Positions 36,063 through 44,459 of a DNA stretch of 64,000 nucleotides are shown piece after piece; positions within the stretch are counted from its first letter, which is position 1; each line of letters begins with the position of its first letter. The notes beneath the pieces were generated by a model, which saw only the letters and a program-made list of their open reading frames with translations, ran no database searches and was not told the DNA's origin. Source of the DNA: Rhodococcus sp. IEGM 1409 (GTDB taxonomy: Bacteria > Actinomycetota > Actinomycetes > Mycobacteriales > Mycobacteriaceae); NCBI RefSeq assembly GCF_030056735.1, contig NZ_JASHKN010000002.1:620001-684000 (forward strand). The letters are read 5' to 3'. Position numbers and translations under genes: made by a program.

Positions 36063-36728
36063 GTGAGGATGCTGGGGGCAGCAAAGGCGGCATGGCGATG
36101 GGTGCGCAGTGCTCCCGGTACCTATGTCTGGTTGCTTGCCCTGCTGTTCACCACGCTGTTCCTGCGGCATCTGCCTGACAATGTCGAGGAGCGTTTTCTC
36201 GGCAAGCGCTCGACCAATCTGCATCACCTGGCCGAAGACCCGCTACGAGTCCTGTTCTCGAGTGCCTTCTGGCTCGAAGGTGGCGGTTGGTTGGGATACC
36301 TGGTTCTCTTCACCATCTTTCATGCAACGGCTGAGCGTTGGCTCGGGACGTGGCGGTGGCTGTGTGTTGTCGTCATCGCCCACGTCGGAGCCACGTACAT
36401 CAGCGAAGGTGTTCTGTACGAAGGTATTCGGCACGGATACGTGGCGGAGTCGGCGGTCAACACTCTCGACGTGGGAGTGAGCTACGGTCTGGCCGGCATC
36501 ATGGGGATTCTGGTGTACCGCATCGTCGATCCGTGGCGATACATCTATCTCGCGGGGCTGTTGCTCTTCTACGGTGTACCTCTGATTTTTGCCACCAATT
36601 TCACCGCCATCGGCCACATGTCTGCGTTGTTGCTGGGATTGGCGTGCTATCCGATCACGCGTGCTCGGTCCGGCACGTGGAATCCGATGGACCTGTGGCA
36701 TTCGCGAAGAATCGCAGGTCTTCCATGA
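36063..36728 (+). CDS. Rhomboid-like membrane protein
   Basis: A 221-residue protein (GTG 36063 or ATG 36069) with about six transmembrane helices. It resembles the actinobacterial rhomboid-like family: an N-terminal helix, then WLGYLVLFTIFHATAERWLGTWRW, then GVSYGLAGIMGILVYRI carrying a Ser where rhomboid proteases have GxSG, and AIGHMSALLLGLACYPI carrying the matching His. The Gly after the Ser is replaced by Tyr, so protease activity is uncertain. Confidence 0.8.
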   Translation: MRMLGAAKAAWRWVRSAPGTYVWLLALLFTTLFLRHLPDNVEERFLGKRSTNLHHLAEDPLRVLFSSAFWLEGGGWLGYLVLFTIFHATAERWLGTWRWLCVVVIAHVGATYISEGVLYEGIRHGYVAESAVNTLDVGVSYGLAGIMGILVYRIVDPWRYIYLAGLLLFYGVPLIFATNFTAIGHMSALLLGLACYPITRARSGTWNPMDLWHSRRIAGLP

Positions 36729-36786
36729 ATCGCACCGCGGAAAGTTACCCGCTGGTAGTTTAGCGTCATCGACGAAAGGTAATGAC

Positions 36787-38517
36787 GTGTCTGGCACCGA
36801 TGGATTGCTCTTCAACCCCCATACTTACGACCCCGCTCAGTTCGATCCGGAGACCCGCCGTTTGCTGCGAGCCACCATCGAATGGTTCGAGAGCCGCGGC
36901 AAGAAGCAACTGCTTCAGGACGACCTCGACGCCGTGTGGGTCTCCGACTTTCTCGAGTTCGTCGGCAAGGAGAAGTTGTTCGCGACGTTCCAGACTCCGG
37001 CGGCATTCGCCGACGGTGACGAGAACCGTCGTTGGGACGGTGCCCGCAACGCGGCCTTGAGTGAGATCTTCGGTTTTTACGGGCTGGCGTACTGGTACGC
37101 CTGGCAGGTCACGATCCTCGGACTCGGACCGATCTGGATGAGTGACAACGACGCAGCGAAGAAGCGTGCAGCGCAGGAACTCGTCGACGGTGGTGTCATG
37201 GCGTTCGGCCTGTCCGAGCGTGATCACGGCGCCGACGTGTACTCCACCGACATGCTTCTCACTCCCACCGACGGCGACGTCGCCTTCCGCGCGAGCGGCG
37301 AGAAGTACTACATCGGAAACGGCAACGTAGCCGGAATGGTGTCTGTGTTCGGGCGTCGTACCGACGTCGAGGGTCCCGAAGGCTACGTGTTCTTCGTCGC
37401 CGACAGTGCACATCCGAACTATCAGCTTGTGGACAATGTCCTGCGCGGGCAAATGTACGTCAGCAATTTCCGCCTCGACGACTACCCGGTGCGCGAGGAA
37501 GACATTCTGCACACCGGCGTCGCCGCATTCGAGGCCGCGCTCAACACGGTCAACGTCGGAAAGTTCAACCTGTGCACCGGCTCCATCGGGATCACCGAAC
37601 ATGCGTTCTTCGAAGCAATCACTCACGCGCAGAATCGAATTCTCTACGGTAATCCGGTCACGGACTTCGCCCATGTACGCGCCGCCTTCGTCGACGCGTA
37701 CTCACGTCTGATCGCGATGAAACAGTTCAGCGCGCGGGCGGTCGACTACTTCCGCAGCGCCAGCCTCGAAGACCGTCGCTACCTGCTGTTCAATCCCATG
37801 ACCAAGGCCAAGGTCACCTCGGAAGGTGAAAAGGTCGTCGGGTTGCTGCACGACGTGATCGCGGCAAAGGGGTACGAGAAGTCCACGTACTTCCGTGAAG
37901 CAGCGCAGATGATCGGCACGCTGCCCAAGCTCGAGGGCACCGTCCACGTCAACGTCGGCCTGATCCTTAAGTTCTTGCCGAACTACCTGTTCAACCCCGC
38001 GGAGTTCCCGGAGATCGTCACGCGCGACGACGCAGCCGACGACGAGTTCTTCTGGAATCAGGGACCGACCCGCGGCGCTGCGAAGATCCAGTTCCACGAG
38101 TGGAAGCCCGTCTACGAGAAGCACTCTTCGATTCCGAACGTCGCTCGTTTCTACGAGCAGGCGATCGCGCTCACCGAATTGCTCACTGCCGCAGCGCCGG
38201 ACGCGCAGCAGCAGAAGGATCTCGATTTCATGCTCAACGTCGGGCACCTGTTTTCCCTCGTCGTCTACGGTCATCTGATTCTGGAGCAGGCCGAGATCAC
38301 CGGACTCGACGCCGACGTTGTCGATCAAATCTTCGACTTCCAGATCCGCGACTTCTCGGGATACGCGATCGCACTGCACGGAAAGCCGTCGTCGACGCCG
38401 GAGCAGCAGAAATGGGCACTGGCCGCGGTGCGTAAGCCCGTGGTCGACAGCGAACGCTTCGACCGGGTGTGGCAGCAGGTCAAGGCGTACGACGGTGCAT
38501 ACGAGATGCGCGCATGA
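36787..38517 (+). CDS. Acyl-CoA dehydrogenase family protein
   Basis: A 576-residue protein from GTG 36787 (GAAAGG 7 nt upstream). The FAD-binding core is seen in VMAFGLSERDHGADVYSTDMLLTP and FRASGEKYYIGNGNVAGMVSVFGRR. A helical C-terminal region follows (VGKFNLCTGSIGITEHAFFEAITHAQNRILYG). It is longer than classic 380-residue enzymes and belongs to a larger actinobacterial subgroup. The acyl substrate is unknown. It overlaps the next gene by 4 bp (ATGA). Confidence 0.88.
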   Translation: MSGTDGLLFNPHTYDPAQFDPETRRLLRATIEWFESRGKKQLLQDDLDAVWVSDFLEFVGKEKLFATFQTPAAFADGDENRRWDGARNAALSEIFGFYGLAYWYAWQVTILGLGPIWMSDNDAAKKRAAQELVDGGVMAFGLSERDHGADVYSTDMLLTPTDGDVAFRASGEKYYIGNGNVAGMVSVFGRRTDVEGPEGYVFFVADSAHPNYQLVDNVLRGQMYVSNFRLDDYPVREEDILHTGVAAFEAALNTVNVGKFNLCTGSIGITEHAFFEAITHAQNRILYGNPVTDFAHVRAAFVDAYSRLIAMKQFSARAVDYFRSASLEDRRYLLFNPMTKAKVTSEGEKVVGLLHDVIAAKGYEKSTYFREAAQMIGTLPKLEGTVHVNVGLILKFLPNYLFNPAEFPEIVTRDDAADDEFFWNQGPTRGAAKIQFHEWKPVYEKHSSIPNVARFYEQAIALTELLTAAAPDAQQQKDLDFMLNVGHLFSLVVYGHLILEQAEITGLDADVVDQIFDFQIRDFSGYAIALHGKPSSTPEQQKWALAAVRKPVVDSERFDRVWQQVKAYDGAYEMRA

Positions 38518-39293
38518 CCGCCCCGGTGACGCGCGAGCAGTTGACGACCGTCGTGGAGGGATCTCCGAAAGCCGTCGGCGCGCATGACCGCTCGACGTGG
38601 GTTGCCTTGTTTGCCGGCGACGGGCAGATCAACGACCCGGTTGGTTCGCGTCCGCACAACGGTCAGGCAGCGATCGAGAGCTTCTACGACACGTTCATCG
38701 CCCCCAATTCGATCACTTTCCATGTCGAGCGCGACATCGTGTGCGGCCGGACGGTGTGGCGCGATCTGAGCCTCGCTACCGAGATGTCGACCGGAGTCGT
38801 TCTCGACGTTCCGATGCACTTGCGTTACGACTTGGTGGGGGAGCCCGAATCCTTGCGGATCGGAACCCTTTATGCGCATTGGGAATTGGCGACGATGTTG
38901 AGTCAGCTCGCTACTGCGGGTGCCGCGGGGGTGAAGGCGGCCGCGAAGTTGACCCCTCAGTTGCTCTCGAACCAGGGGATCGGCGGAGCACTCGGGTTCT
39001 CACGCGGCATCTTCGGGGTCGGAGACAAAGGCAAGAAGGCAGCGTCGCGGTTCCTCGATGCAGCCGCAGTCGGCCGGACGCCGCCGGTACCCGTCGAACT
39101 TCCGGCGGGCACACAGTTGTCCAACGCTGATGTCAATGCTCTGTTGACCGGCGTGACGAAGAGCAAGATGTTGGTTGCCGGTCGTACTGTGACGGCGAGC
39201 GTCATCGTGTGCGGGGAACCGGCCATCGCACTGTTCGGCTTCGAGGCGAGCGGTCATCGCCTCAACCGGGTGCGTTTCTTCACCGAGAGCTGA
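38514..39293 (+). CDS. SnoaL/NTF2-like protein fused to a second domain
   Basis: A 259-residue protein. Residues 1-120 look like a SnoaL/ketosteroid-isomerase fold (VEGSPKAVGAHDRSTWVALFAGDGQINDPVGSRPHNGQAAIESFYDTFIAP). Residues 125-259 have a Gly/Ala/Lys-rich middle, then a compact C-terminal domain. Coupled to the acyl-CoA dehydrogenase by an ATGA overlap, so it probably acts on the same substrate set. Confidence 0.78.
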   Translation: MTAPVTREQLTTVVEGSPKAVGAHDRSTWVALFAGDGQINDPVGSRPHNGQAAIESFYDTFIAPNSITFHVERDIVCGRTVWRDLSLATEMSTGVVLDVPMHLRYDLVGEPESLRIGTLYAHWELATMLSQLATAGAAGVKAAAKLTPQLLSNQGIGGALGFSRGIFGVGDKGKKAASRFLDAAAVGRTPPVPVELPAGTQLSNADVNALLTGVTKSKMLVAGRTVTASVIVCGEPAIALFGFEASGHRLNRVRFFTES

Positions 39294-39320
39294 TATCGAG
39301 AGCCCTCCACATGCAGGTCA

Positions 39321-39354
39321 GGCTCGGCGCGCCATTCCGGCGCGCCGAGCCTTT
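39321..39354. terminator. Bidirectional terminator between convergent genes
   Basis: A 13-bp perfect stem (GGCTCGGCGCGCC and its complement) with a 5-nt loop, followed by TTTC. It lies between the genes ending at 39293 and 39371. Confidence 0.8.
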
Positions 39355-39370
39355 CGGGTTCCGGTAGTTG

Positions 39371-39796
39371 TCAGAGGGCCCCTAGGTCTGCGGACAGCCA
39401 GTGCTGCGGATCCATATAGATCGCTACCTGCTCGCCCAATTGTGATCGCGCGAATTCGAGATATCCGTCGACCTTGTCCGGAGTCAGGTAGCGCCGCGAG
39501 ACTTCGACCAGCATCTCGTCGGTACCCGGAACGATCTTGTCGACGGATCCGCTGACGCTGACGTAACGGATAGTCGGATCGAGCCTTTCGGCCATCAACG
39601 AGAAATACCCGGCCGTCTTGATGAGCTGCGCTTTTCGCGAATCTTTGCCGGTGAGAATCCACGGTTTGCCACTGGGTGAGTACAGGTACCAGATCGGGAC
39701 GGTCAACGGGCCGCGCTCGGGACCGTCCGATACGGACAGTGCCCCGATGTGGGGCTCGGACAGAAACTGTTCACGCTCATTTTCGGAGAGTGCCAT
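39371..39796 (-). CDS. PPOX-class split-barrel flavin/F420-binding protein
   Basis: A 141-residue protein with SENEREQFLSEPHIGALSVSDGPERGPLTVPIWYLYSPSGKPWILTGKDSRKAQLIKTAGYFSLMAE, as in pyridoxamine-phosphate-oxidase-like proteins with FMN or F420. The ATG at 39796 has TAATCT 6 nt upstream and a GAGGA that would be too close to act as a ribosome-binding site. Substrate is unknown. Confidence 0.87.
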   Translation of the reverse strand: MALSENEREQFLSEPHIGALSVSDGPERGPLTVPIWYLYSPSGKPWILTGKDSRKAQLIKTAGYFSLMAERLDPTIRYVSVSGSVDKIVPGTDEMLVEVSRRYLTPDKVDGYLEFARSQLGEQVAIYMDPQHWLSADLGAL

Positions 39797-39802
39797 TCCT
39801 CG

Positions 39803-39808
39803 AGATTA
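39803..39808 (-). promoter_or_regulatory. -10 hexamer of a leaderless promoter
   Basis: TAATCT on the minus strand ends 6 nt before the ATG at 39796. Confidence 0.45.
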
Positions 39809-39862
39809 CCGCGACGTTTGACATGGCGTTGTGACTCCGTACACAATCGGTGTGCTCATTAT

Positions 39863-39896
39863 GAACAGGCGTTCGTAATGCGAACATTTCTCGAAC
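39863..39896. promoter_or_regulatory. Cluster of GAAC/GTTC half-sites, candidate operator
   Basis: GAAC-aggc-GTTC at 39863-39874, the 15-bp palindrome GTTCGTAATGCGAAC at 39871-39885, and a further CGAAC at about 39892. Such overlapping palindromes 60-90 bp before the transporter gene are typical of an operator, possibly for an IclR-type regulator of aromatic catabolism encoded elsewhere. Confidence 0.5.
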
Positions 39897-39955
39897 TGGA
39901 CCGATTGATCTGAACAAGTAGCGAACGCCTACAAGCAGTGAATGTCGAGGATCCG

Positions 39956-41254
39956 ATGACCGCACCGCATACGCAGTCGAGTTCAACCACCGGTTCGCGT
40001 CGGGTGAGTGCCGCATTGTGGGTAGCACCGTTGTGTTGGATCGCTGTACTCTTGGACGGATTCGACCTGGTCGTACTCGGCGCGGTGATTCCTTCGCTTC
40101 TCGACTACGACGCGTGGGGATTGAGCACAGGCACGATCACGATGATCTCGACCTTCGGGCTCATCGGTATGACCATCGGCGCCCTCGTCATCGGCACTCT
40201 CACCGACGTCATCGGTCGACGCCACGCGCTGCTGTACGCCGTTGCCGCATTCTCGATTCTCACTCTGTTGTGCGCAATTGCGCCTAACCCCTTCATCTTC
40301 GGTCTGCTGCGCTTCCTTGCCGGTGTGGGACTGGGTGGCGCCCTGCCGACGGCATTGGCTCTGGTCAACGAATTCTCGAAGAAGCAAGGCGGCGGATCTG
40401 CGTCGACCATGCTGATGACCGGCTATCACGTCGGCGCCGTTGCCACCGCCGCACTGGCGCTCGTCGTGATCGAACCTTTCGGTTGGCGAGTGATGTTCGT
40501 CGTCGGCGCACTTCCTGCCGTCGTCCTGATTCCACTCATGTTGCGGTATCTGCCGGAATCTCCGTCGTACCTTCTCGCTCACGGAAAGCGTGCCGAAGCC
40601 GAGGAAATCGCTGCCCGCTACGGCGTCGAACTCGAGGCGGCGCCTACATCCGAAGCTGGTCGTGTAGAAGCCGCCAATCCCGTTCGCGCACTGTTCTCTT
40701 CGAAGTTCCTGCGTAACAGCATCGCCATCTGGATCACCAGTTTCATGGGCTTGCTGCTCGTCTACGGATTGAACACGTGGCTTCCGACGATCATGCGTGA
40801 GGCCGGTTACAACCTCGGAGCGTCGTTGAAGTTTCTTCTGATCCTCAATGCCGGAGCTGTCGTCGGACTCTTGATCGCCGGGGGTGTCGCGAACAAGATC
40901 GGCCCTCGTACCGCCGCCATCGTGTGGTTCGCCGGAGCGGCATTGTTCCTGGCACTTCTGAGTGTGAAGGTGTCGTTCGGAATCTACGTGATGGTCTTTC
41001 TCGCCGGATGCTTCGTGTTCAGTGCACAGGTATTGGTCTATGCCTTCACCAGCGCCAATCATCCTCCTCAAATTCGCGCGACAGCGCTCGGATGGTCGGC
41101 CGGTGTCGGCTGGGTCGGTGCGATCTGTGGCCCGATTCTGGGTGGGGTTCTCCTGGGTGCGGGTTACGCCGTGCCGTGGGGCTTCTACGCTTTCGCGCTT
41201 GTCGGACTGCTCGGTGCAATTTCGATCTCCTGCACACGCACGATGGCGAAATAA
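39956..41254 (+). CDS. MFS transporter, aromatic acid:H+ symporter (AAHS/PcaK-like)
   Basis: A 432-residue protein from the ATG at 39956 with CGAGG upstream; a GTG at 39938 would add six residues. About 12 helices with the AAHS motifs LDGFDLVVLGAVIPSLL (start of helix 1), GALVIGTLTDVIGRRHAL and RFLAGVGLGGALPTALALVNEF. Members import benzoate, 4-hydroxybenzoate, protocatechuate or gentisate. No catabolic genes are adjacent, so the substrate is unassigned. Confidence 0.93.
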   Translation: MTAPHTQSSSTTGSRRVSAALWVAPLCWIAVLLDGFDLVVLGAVIPSLLDYDAWGLSTGTITMISTFGLIGMTIGALVIGTLTDVIGRRHALLYAVAAFSILTLLCAIAPNPFIFGLLRFLAGVGLGGALPTALALVNEFSKKQGGGSASTMLMTGYHVGAVATAALALVVIEPFGWRVMFVVGALPAVVLIPLMLRYLPESPSYLLAHGKRAEAEEIAARYGVELEAAPTSEAGRVEAANPVRALFSSKFLRNSIAIWITSFMGLLLVYGLNTWLPTIMREAGYNLGASLKFLLILNAGAVVGLLIAGGVANKIGPRTAAIVWFAGAALFLALLSVKVSFGIYVMVFLAGCFVFSAQVLVYAFTSANHPPQIRATALGWSAGVGWVGAICGPILGGVLLGAGYAVPWGFYAFALVGLLGAISISCTRTMAK

Positions 41255-41336
41255 TCATGACGCGAACGCGACAGAATTCGACATCTATTCGGGTCACAAC
41301 CTGAAATATCAGTTTCACAGGGTTCCGCGCTCCTGC

Positions 41337-41342
41337 TATCGT
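41337..41342 (+). promoter_or_regulatory. -10 hexamer (extended TGC-TATCGT) of a leaderless promoter
   Basis: TATCGT with an upstream TG ends 5 nt before the ATG at 41348; no Shine-Dalgarno sequence is present. Confidence 0.5.
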
Positions 41343-41347
41343 AAAAC

Positions 41348-42352
41348 ATGAATGTGAAGAGTAGCGCTATCGTCGCGCCGCAGACACTGCTACCGACGGC
41401 ATCGTCTCGATCCGGTTTGTGGTGGGGCTTGCTCGGCGTGCTGGCGTTCTCGTTCACCGTTCCGCTCACGAGGGTCGCCGTCGTGGATCTCGACCCCTTG
41501 TTCGTCGGTGCAGGCCGCGCCGTCGTTGCCGGAGTCCTTGCGATTGTGATGCTTTCGGTAACTCGCGCGACGCTTCCGACGCTTCGGCAATGGTTGCGCA
41601 TCGCACTCGTGACCGTTGGTGCGGTTCTGGGGTTTTCACTGTTCACCACGTTTGCGTTGCAGACATCGCCGGCAAGTCACGCGGCGGTGGTGATCGGTCT
41701 ACTCCCCGCGGCTACCGCGGTATTTGCCGTCGTTCGAGGAAAAGAGCGCCCCAGTCCGGGATTCTGGTGGGCAAGTACCGCCGGTGCGGTGTCCGTCGTA
41801 GGGTTCGTGGCCGTCGCAAACGGTGGACTCGGCTCGTTCCATCTCGCTGACCTTCTTCTGTTCGCCGCGGTTGTCTGTGCAGCGCTGGCATATTCGGAAG
41901 GTGCGTTGCTGGCTCGCGAGATCGGGTCGTGGCAGACGATTGCCTGGGCATTGATTCTCGGACTGCCGGTCACCATTGCGTTGACGGTGGCGTCCATGGC
42001 ACAGGCTCCGGTCTCTGCCGAAATGAACTCGTGGCTTTCGTTTGCCTACCTGGGATGCGTGAGTATGTTTCTCGGGTTCTTTCCCTGGTACCGGGGTCTG
42101 GCGATCGGTCCCATTTCCACAGTGAGCCAAACACAGTTGGTTCAACCGGTACTCAGCATCGCGTGGTCGGCGCTGATACTCGGTGAGGCGTTGTCACCCT
42201 CGATCATGGCCGGTGGCGTCGTCGTGATCGTGTGCGCCTGGCTTGCTTTGAAGGCCCGAGTGGCAGCGCCGCGTGCTGTGTCGGCACGCGACGCGCCTAC
42301 TGCTACAGATGACTCAGAAAAGGGGCCCGCCACCGAAGGCACTGCGATGTGA
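41348..42352 (+). CDS. EamA-family (drug/metabolite transporter) membrane protein
   Basis: A 334-residue protein with about ten helices arranged as two EamA repeats. The first has FTVPLTRVAVVDLDPLFVGAGRAVVAGVLAI, and the second has SQTQLVQPVLSIAWSALILGEALSPSIMAGGVVVIVCAW near the end. EamA transporters export amino acids or other metabolites. Its last 39 bp overlap the 3' end of the convergent SDR gene. Confidence 0.92.
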   Translation: MNVKSSAIVAPQTLLPTASSRSGLWWGLLGVLAFSFTVPLTRVAVVDLDPLFVGAGRAVVAGVLAIVMLSVTRATLPTLRQWLRIALVTVGAVLGFSLFTTFALQTSPASHAAVVIGLLPAATAVFAVVRGKERPSPGFWWASTAGAVSVVGFVAVANGGLGSFHLADLLLFAAVVCAALAYSEGALLAREIGSWQTIAWALILGLPVTIALTVASMAQAPVSAEMNSWLSFAYLGCVSMFLGFFPWYRGLAIGPISTVSQTQLVQPVLSIAWSALILGEALSPSIMAGGVVVIVCAWLALKARVAAPRAVSARDAPTATDDSEKGPATEGTAM

Positions 42353-43153
42353 CGCCGGTTGTTTCCCGTTGGCGTCGGTGATCCCGTATTCGACAGCTGT
42401 CTCCGCGGTGATCAGTGTGTGACCGCTGCGCGCGTTCACGTCCGGATCGTTGGCCAATGCGGTGATGACCTGACCGACGAATTCGGGGGTTTCGGCTTCG
42501 GCCAGCGAGAAGCCTTCGAAGCTCTCGATCCCGCTCGCCTCCATGCGTTCGTTGCGGATCAACCCGAGCCAGAAGGACAGCGCGGTGACGCCGGTTCCCT
42601 TCAATTCGACAGCCATGTCCGCAGCCATCTTGTCCAATCCTGCCTTCGACATGCCGTACAGCACCGAGTGCAGGTACCCGCGGGTCCCGAATGACGAGAT
42701 GTTGCCGATCACTCCGCTGCCCCGGGGAACCATCAACTTGGCCGCTTCCACCGAAGCAACGTAGTGGGCGCGTAGTCCGATCCCGATCAGCGAATCCCAA
42801 TCGTCGATCGGCCTCTTCCAGAACGGATCAGCGAAGCCTGCATAGCCGGCCGGGTTGGCCCAGACGTTGTTGACCAGGAGATCGAGGCGCCCGGACTGTT
42901 CGTCGGCGATACGTGCAAACAAATCGACGATCTGCTGATCGTCGCTGTGATCGCACTGCACGGCAATGCCGTGACCACCGCGCTCGGTGATCTCGGCTGC
43001 GGTGCGATCGAGCGGGCCGTCGGCGCCGACGGTTCCTCGCGCCGTCACGTACACCGTCCATCCGTTGCTTCCCAGTGCGAGTGCAATGCCCTTCCCGACG
43101 CTCCGGCTCGCACCGGTTACGAGCGCAACTTTTTCGTTCGTCGACGTGGTCAT
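42314..43153 (-). CDS. Short-chain dehydrogenase/reductase
   Basis: A 279-residue protein: TGASRSVGKGIALAL cofactor motif, LLVNNVWANP, and the catalytic Tyr-Lys in VLYGMSKAGLDKMA, with Ser in ISSFG. The Asn-Asn-Val stretch in place of the usual NNAG is slightly atypical. It starts at the ATG at 43153, overlapping the stop of the upstream SnoaL-like gene as ATGA. Confidence 0.93.
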   Translation of the reverse strand: MTTSTNEKVALVTGASRSVGKGIALALGSNGWTVYVTARGTVGADGPLDRTAAEITERGGHGIAVQCDHSDDQQIVDLFARIADEQSGRLDLLVNNVWANPAGYAGFADPFWKRPIDDWDSLIGIGLRAHYVASVEAAKLMVPRGSGVIGNISSFGTRGYLHSVLYGMSKAGLDKMAADMAVELKGTGVTALSFWLGLIRNERMEASGIESFEGFSLAEAETPEFVGQVITALANDPDVNARSGHTLITAETAVEYGITDANGKQPASHRSAFGGGPLF

Positions 43154-43713
43154 CGTGGCCCACCCAACGAACCCTCGGCGATATCAGCGTCCGGCGACAG
43201 GGGAGTGGTGATCGACCACGTCTCCGTGAAGTGGCATTGACTCATTTTCCACACACCGTCCTCGATCACGTATTTGTCGTCGTATTCGCCGGTCATCAAC
43301 TTCTCGGTGCGTCCGACGGTGTCGACCTGGCGGAACTGCAGGGTCCATCGACCTACCGCGGAGGTCTCCGAGGTCAGTGCGATATCGGGATGCAATCCGT
43401 GATGCATGTCGAGGACCGCGTACCGGCCGTCGACCTTACGGAGAGCGATCTTCTCGAAGATTTCCGCCATCGGCCCCGCGTCGTCGAACGCGCCGAGGCG
43501 GCCGTAGTCGATCGACGCTCCGGAACGGATGAAGCTGTTGCGGAACTGAACTGGATCCTTGGCGTCACATGCTCGCCAGTAGCCGTGCTTGAGCTTCTTG
43601 ATTTCCTCGACCTGTTCGAGCGCGTCGAGGCGTTGTGCGAGATCCAACGTCGGTCCTTTTCGTCTGGGTTTCCCGGAGACATGTCGGATCGACTGTAGGG
43701 TGTCCTCAGTCAC
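43150..43713 (-). CDS. SnoaL-like (SnoaL_4) protein
   Basis: A 187-residue protein from GTG 43713; a TTG at about 43647, preceded by AAAGGA, would give about 165 residues and match the usual family start (LDLAQRLDALEQVEEIKKLKHGYWRACDAKD). It looks like a SnoaL_4-type cone fold (WRACDAKDPVQFRNSFIRSGASIDYGRLGAF ... DMHHGLHPDIALTSETSAVGRWTLQF). Such proteins often pair with SDR enzymes in steroid or aromatic breakdown. Coupled to the SDR. Confidence 0.82.
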   Translation of the reverse strand: MTEDTLQSIRHVSGKPRRKGPTLDLAQRLDALEQVEEIKKLKHGYWRACDAKDPVQFRNSFIRSGASIDYGRLGAFDDAGPMAEIFEKIALRKVDGRYAVLDMHHGLHPDIALTSETSAVGRWTLQFRQVDTVGRTEKLMTGEYDDKYVIEDGVWKMSQCHFTETWSITTPLSPDADIAEGSLGGPR

Positions 43714-43740
43714 ATGTGTGTAGTTTTTCCCAGTGACCGG

Positions 43741-44376
43741 TCAGGAAACGGTGTCGGTCTCGTGCAGGGACTCGTCGCCGGTGAGCGTGATCGCAGCGGA
43801 ATCGCTGAATACGCTGCCCCAGAGCTCGCCGAGGGCTGGATCTTCTTCGGCGTGTTCGGGCGCCATCATCGCGAGCAGATTGTTGATCAGCATCCCGTTC
43901 GCGATGAAGGAACGCGCTTGCTCGGGCGTGCAGCCGGTGCGCTCACGCAGCAAGGTGTAGATCCCGGACATAGCGGTCCGGGACACCGCGGCGACGTCAT
44001 CGGTGCTGGTGGCGAAGCCGTGCAACATGACAAGCAGTAGATCTCGGTCGAGCACCAGCTCGCCGTAGGCGGATCCGAGCTCGGCCCAGAACTGCGGATT
44101 GCTCGGATCGATCGTGACGGTGTCCAATTTGTCGTTGAAGGTGCGCACGATTTCGTCGAGCGCGCGCGTGAACACCGCGTGGAACAGATCTGCCTTGGTT
44201 CCGAACATGCGCACGACGTAGGGCTGCGAGACACCGGCTTCCTTGGCGACGGCGTCCGTACTGGTGCCGGAGTAGCCACCCTTTGCGAATGCTCGCGTTG
44301 CCGCGGCAAGGACGAGCGCGCGACGTTCCGGTGCGCTCATCCTGCGGGTACGTGGTTCAGCTGCACCGATCGACAT
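43741..44376 (-). CDS. TetR-family transcriptional regulator
   Basis: A 211-residue protein with the N-terminal TetR helix-turn-helix (RRALVLAAATRAFAKGGYSGTSTDAVAKEAGVSQPYVVRMFGTKADLFHAVF) and a helical ligand-binding C-terminus. It is divergent from the MFS transporter at 44460, so it probably controls that gene and itself. Confidence 0.94.
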   Translation of the reverse strand: MSIGAAEPRTRRMSAPERRALVLAAATRAFAKGGYSGTSTDAVAKEAGVSQPYVVRMFGTKADLFHAVFTRALDEIVRTFNDKLDTVTIDPSNPQFWAELGSAYGELVLDRDLLLVMLHGFATSTDDVAAVSRTAMSGIYTLLRERTGCTPEQARSFIANGMLINNLLAMMAPEHAEEDPALGELWGSVFSDSAAITLTGDESLHETDTVS

Positions 44377-44382
44377 GTTGAC

Positions 44383-44388
44383 ACGTTA
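44383..44388 (-). promoter_or_regulatory. -10 hexamer of a leaderless promoter (TetR gene)
   Basis: TAACGT on the minus strand ends 6 nt before the ATG at 44376. Confidence 0.45.
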
Positions 44389-44398
44389 TCACCGGATA

Positions 44399-44438
44399 GC
44401 TTAGTTTCGACTTAAGTAATCATTCGATGCCTTAAGGC
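44399..44438. promoter_or_regulatory. Candidate TetR operator region
   Basis: The intergenic region holds an imperfect inverted repeat CTTAGT-ttcg-ACTTAAG (44400-44416) and the palindrome GCCTTAAGGC (44429-44438); both contain CTTAAG or a near copy. They sit between the divergent TetR and MFS genes, where an autoregulatory operator is expected. Confidence 0.4.
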
Positions 44439-44459
44439 ACCTTCACTCGAGGAATCACG

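Noticed and set aside
36589-38517. Longer start for the acyl-CoA dehydrogenase
   Set aside because: The extension overlaps the rhomboid-like gene in another frame; GTG 36787 has a ribosome-binding site and fits the family.
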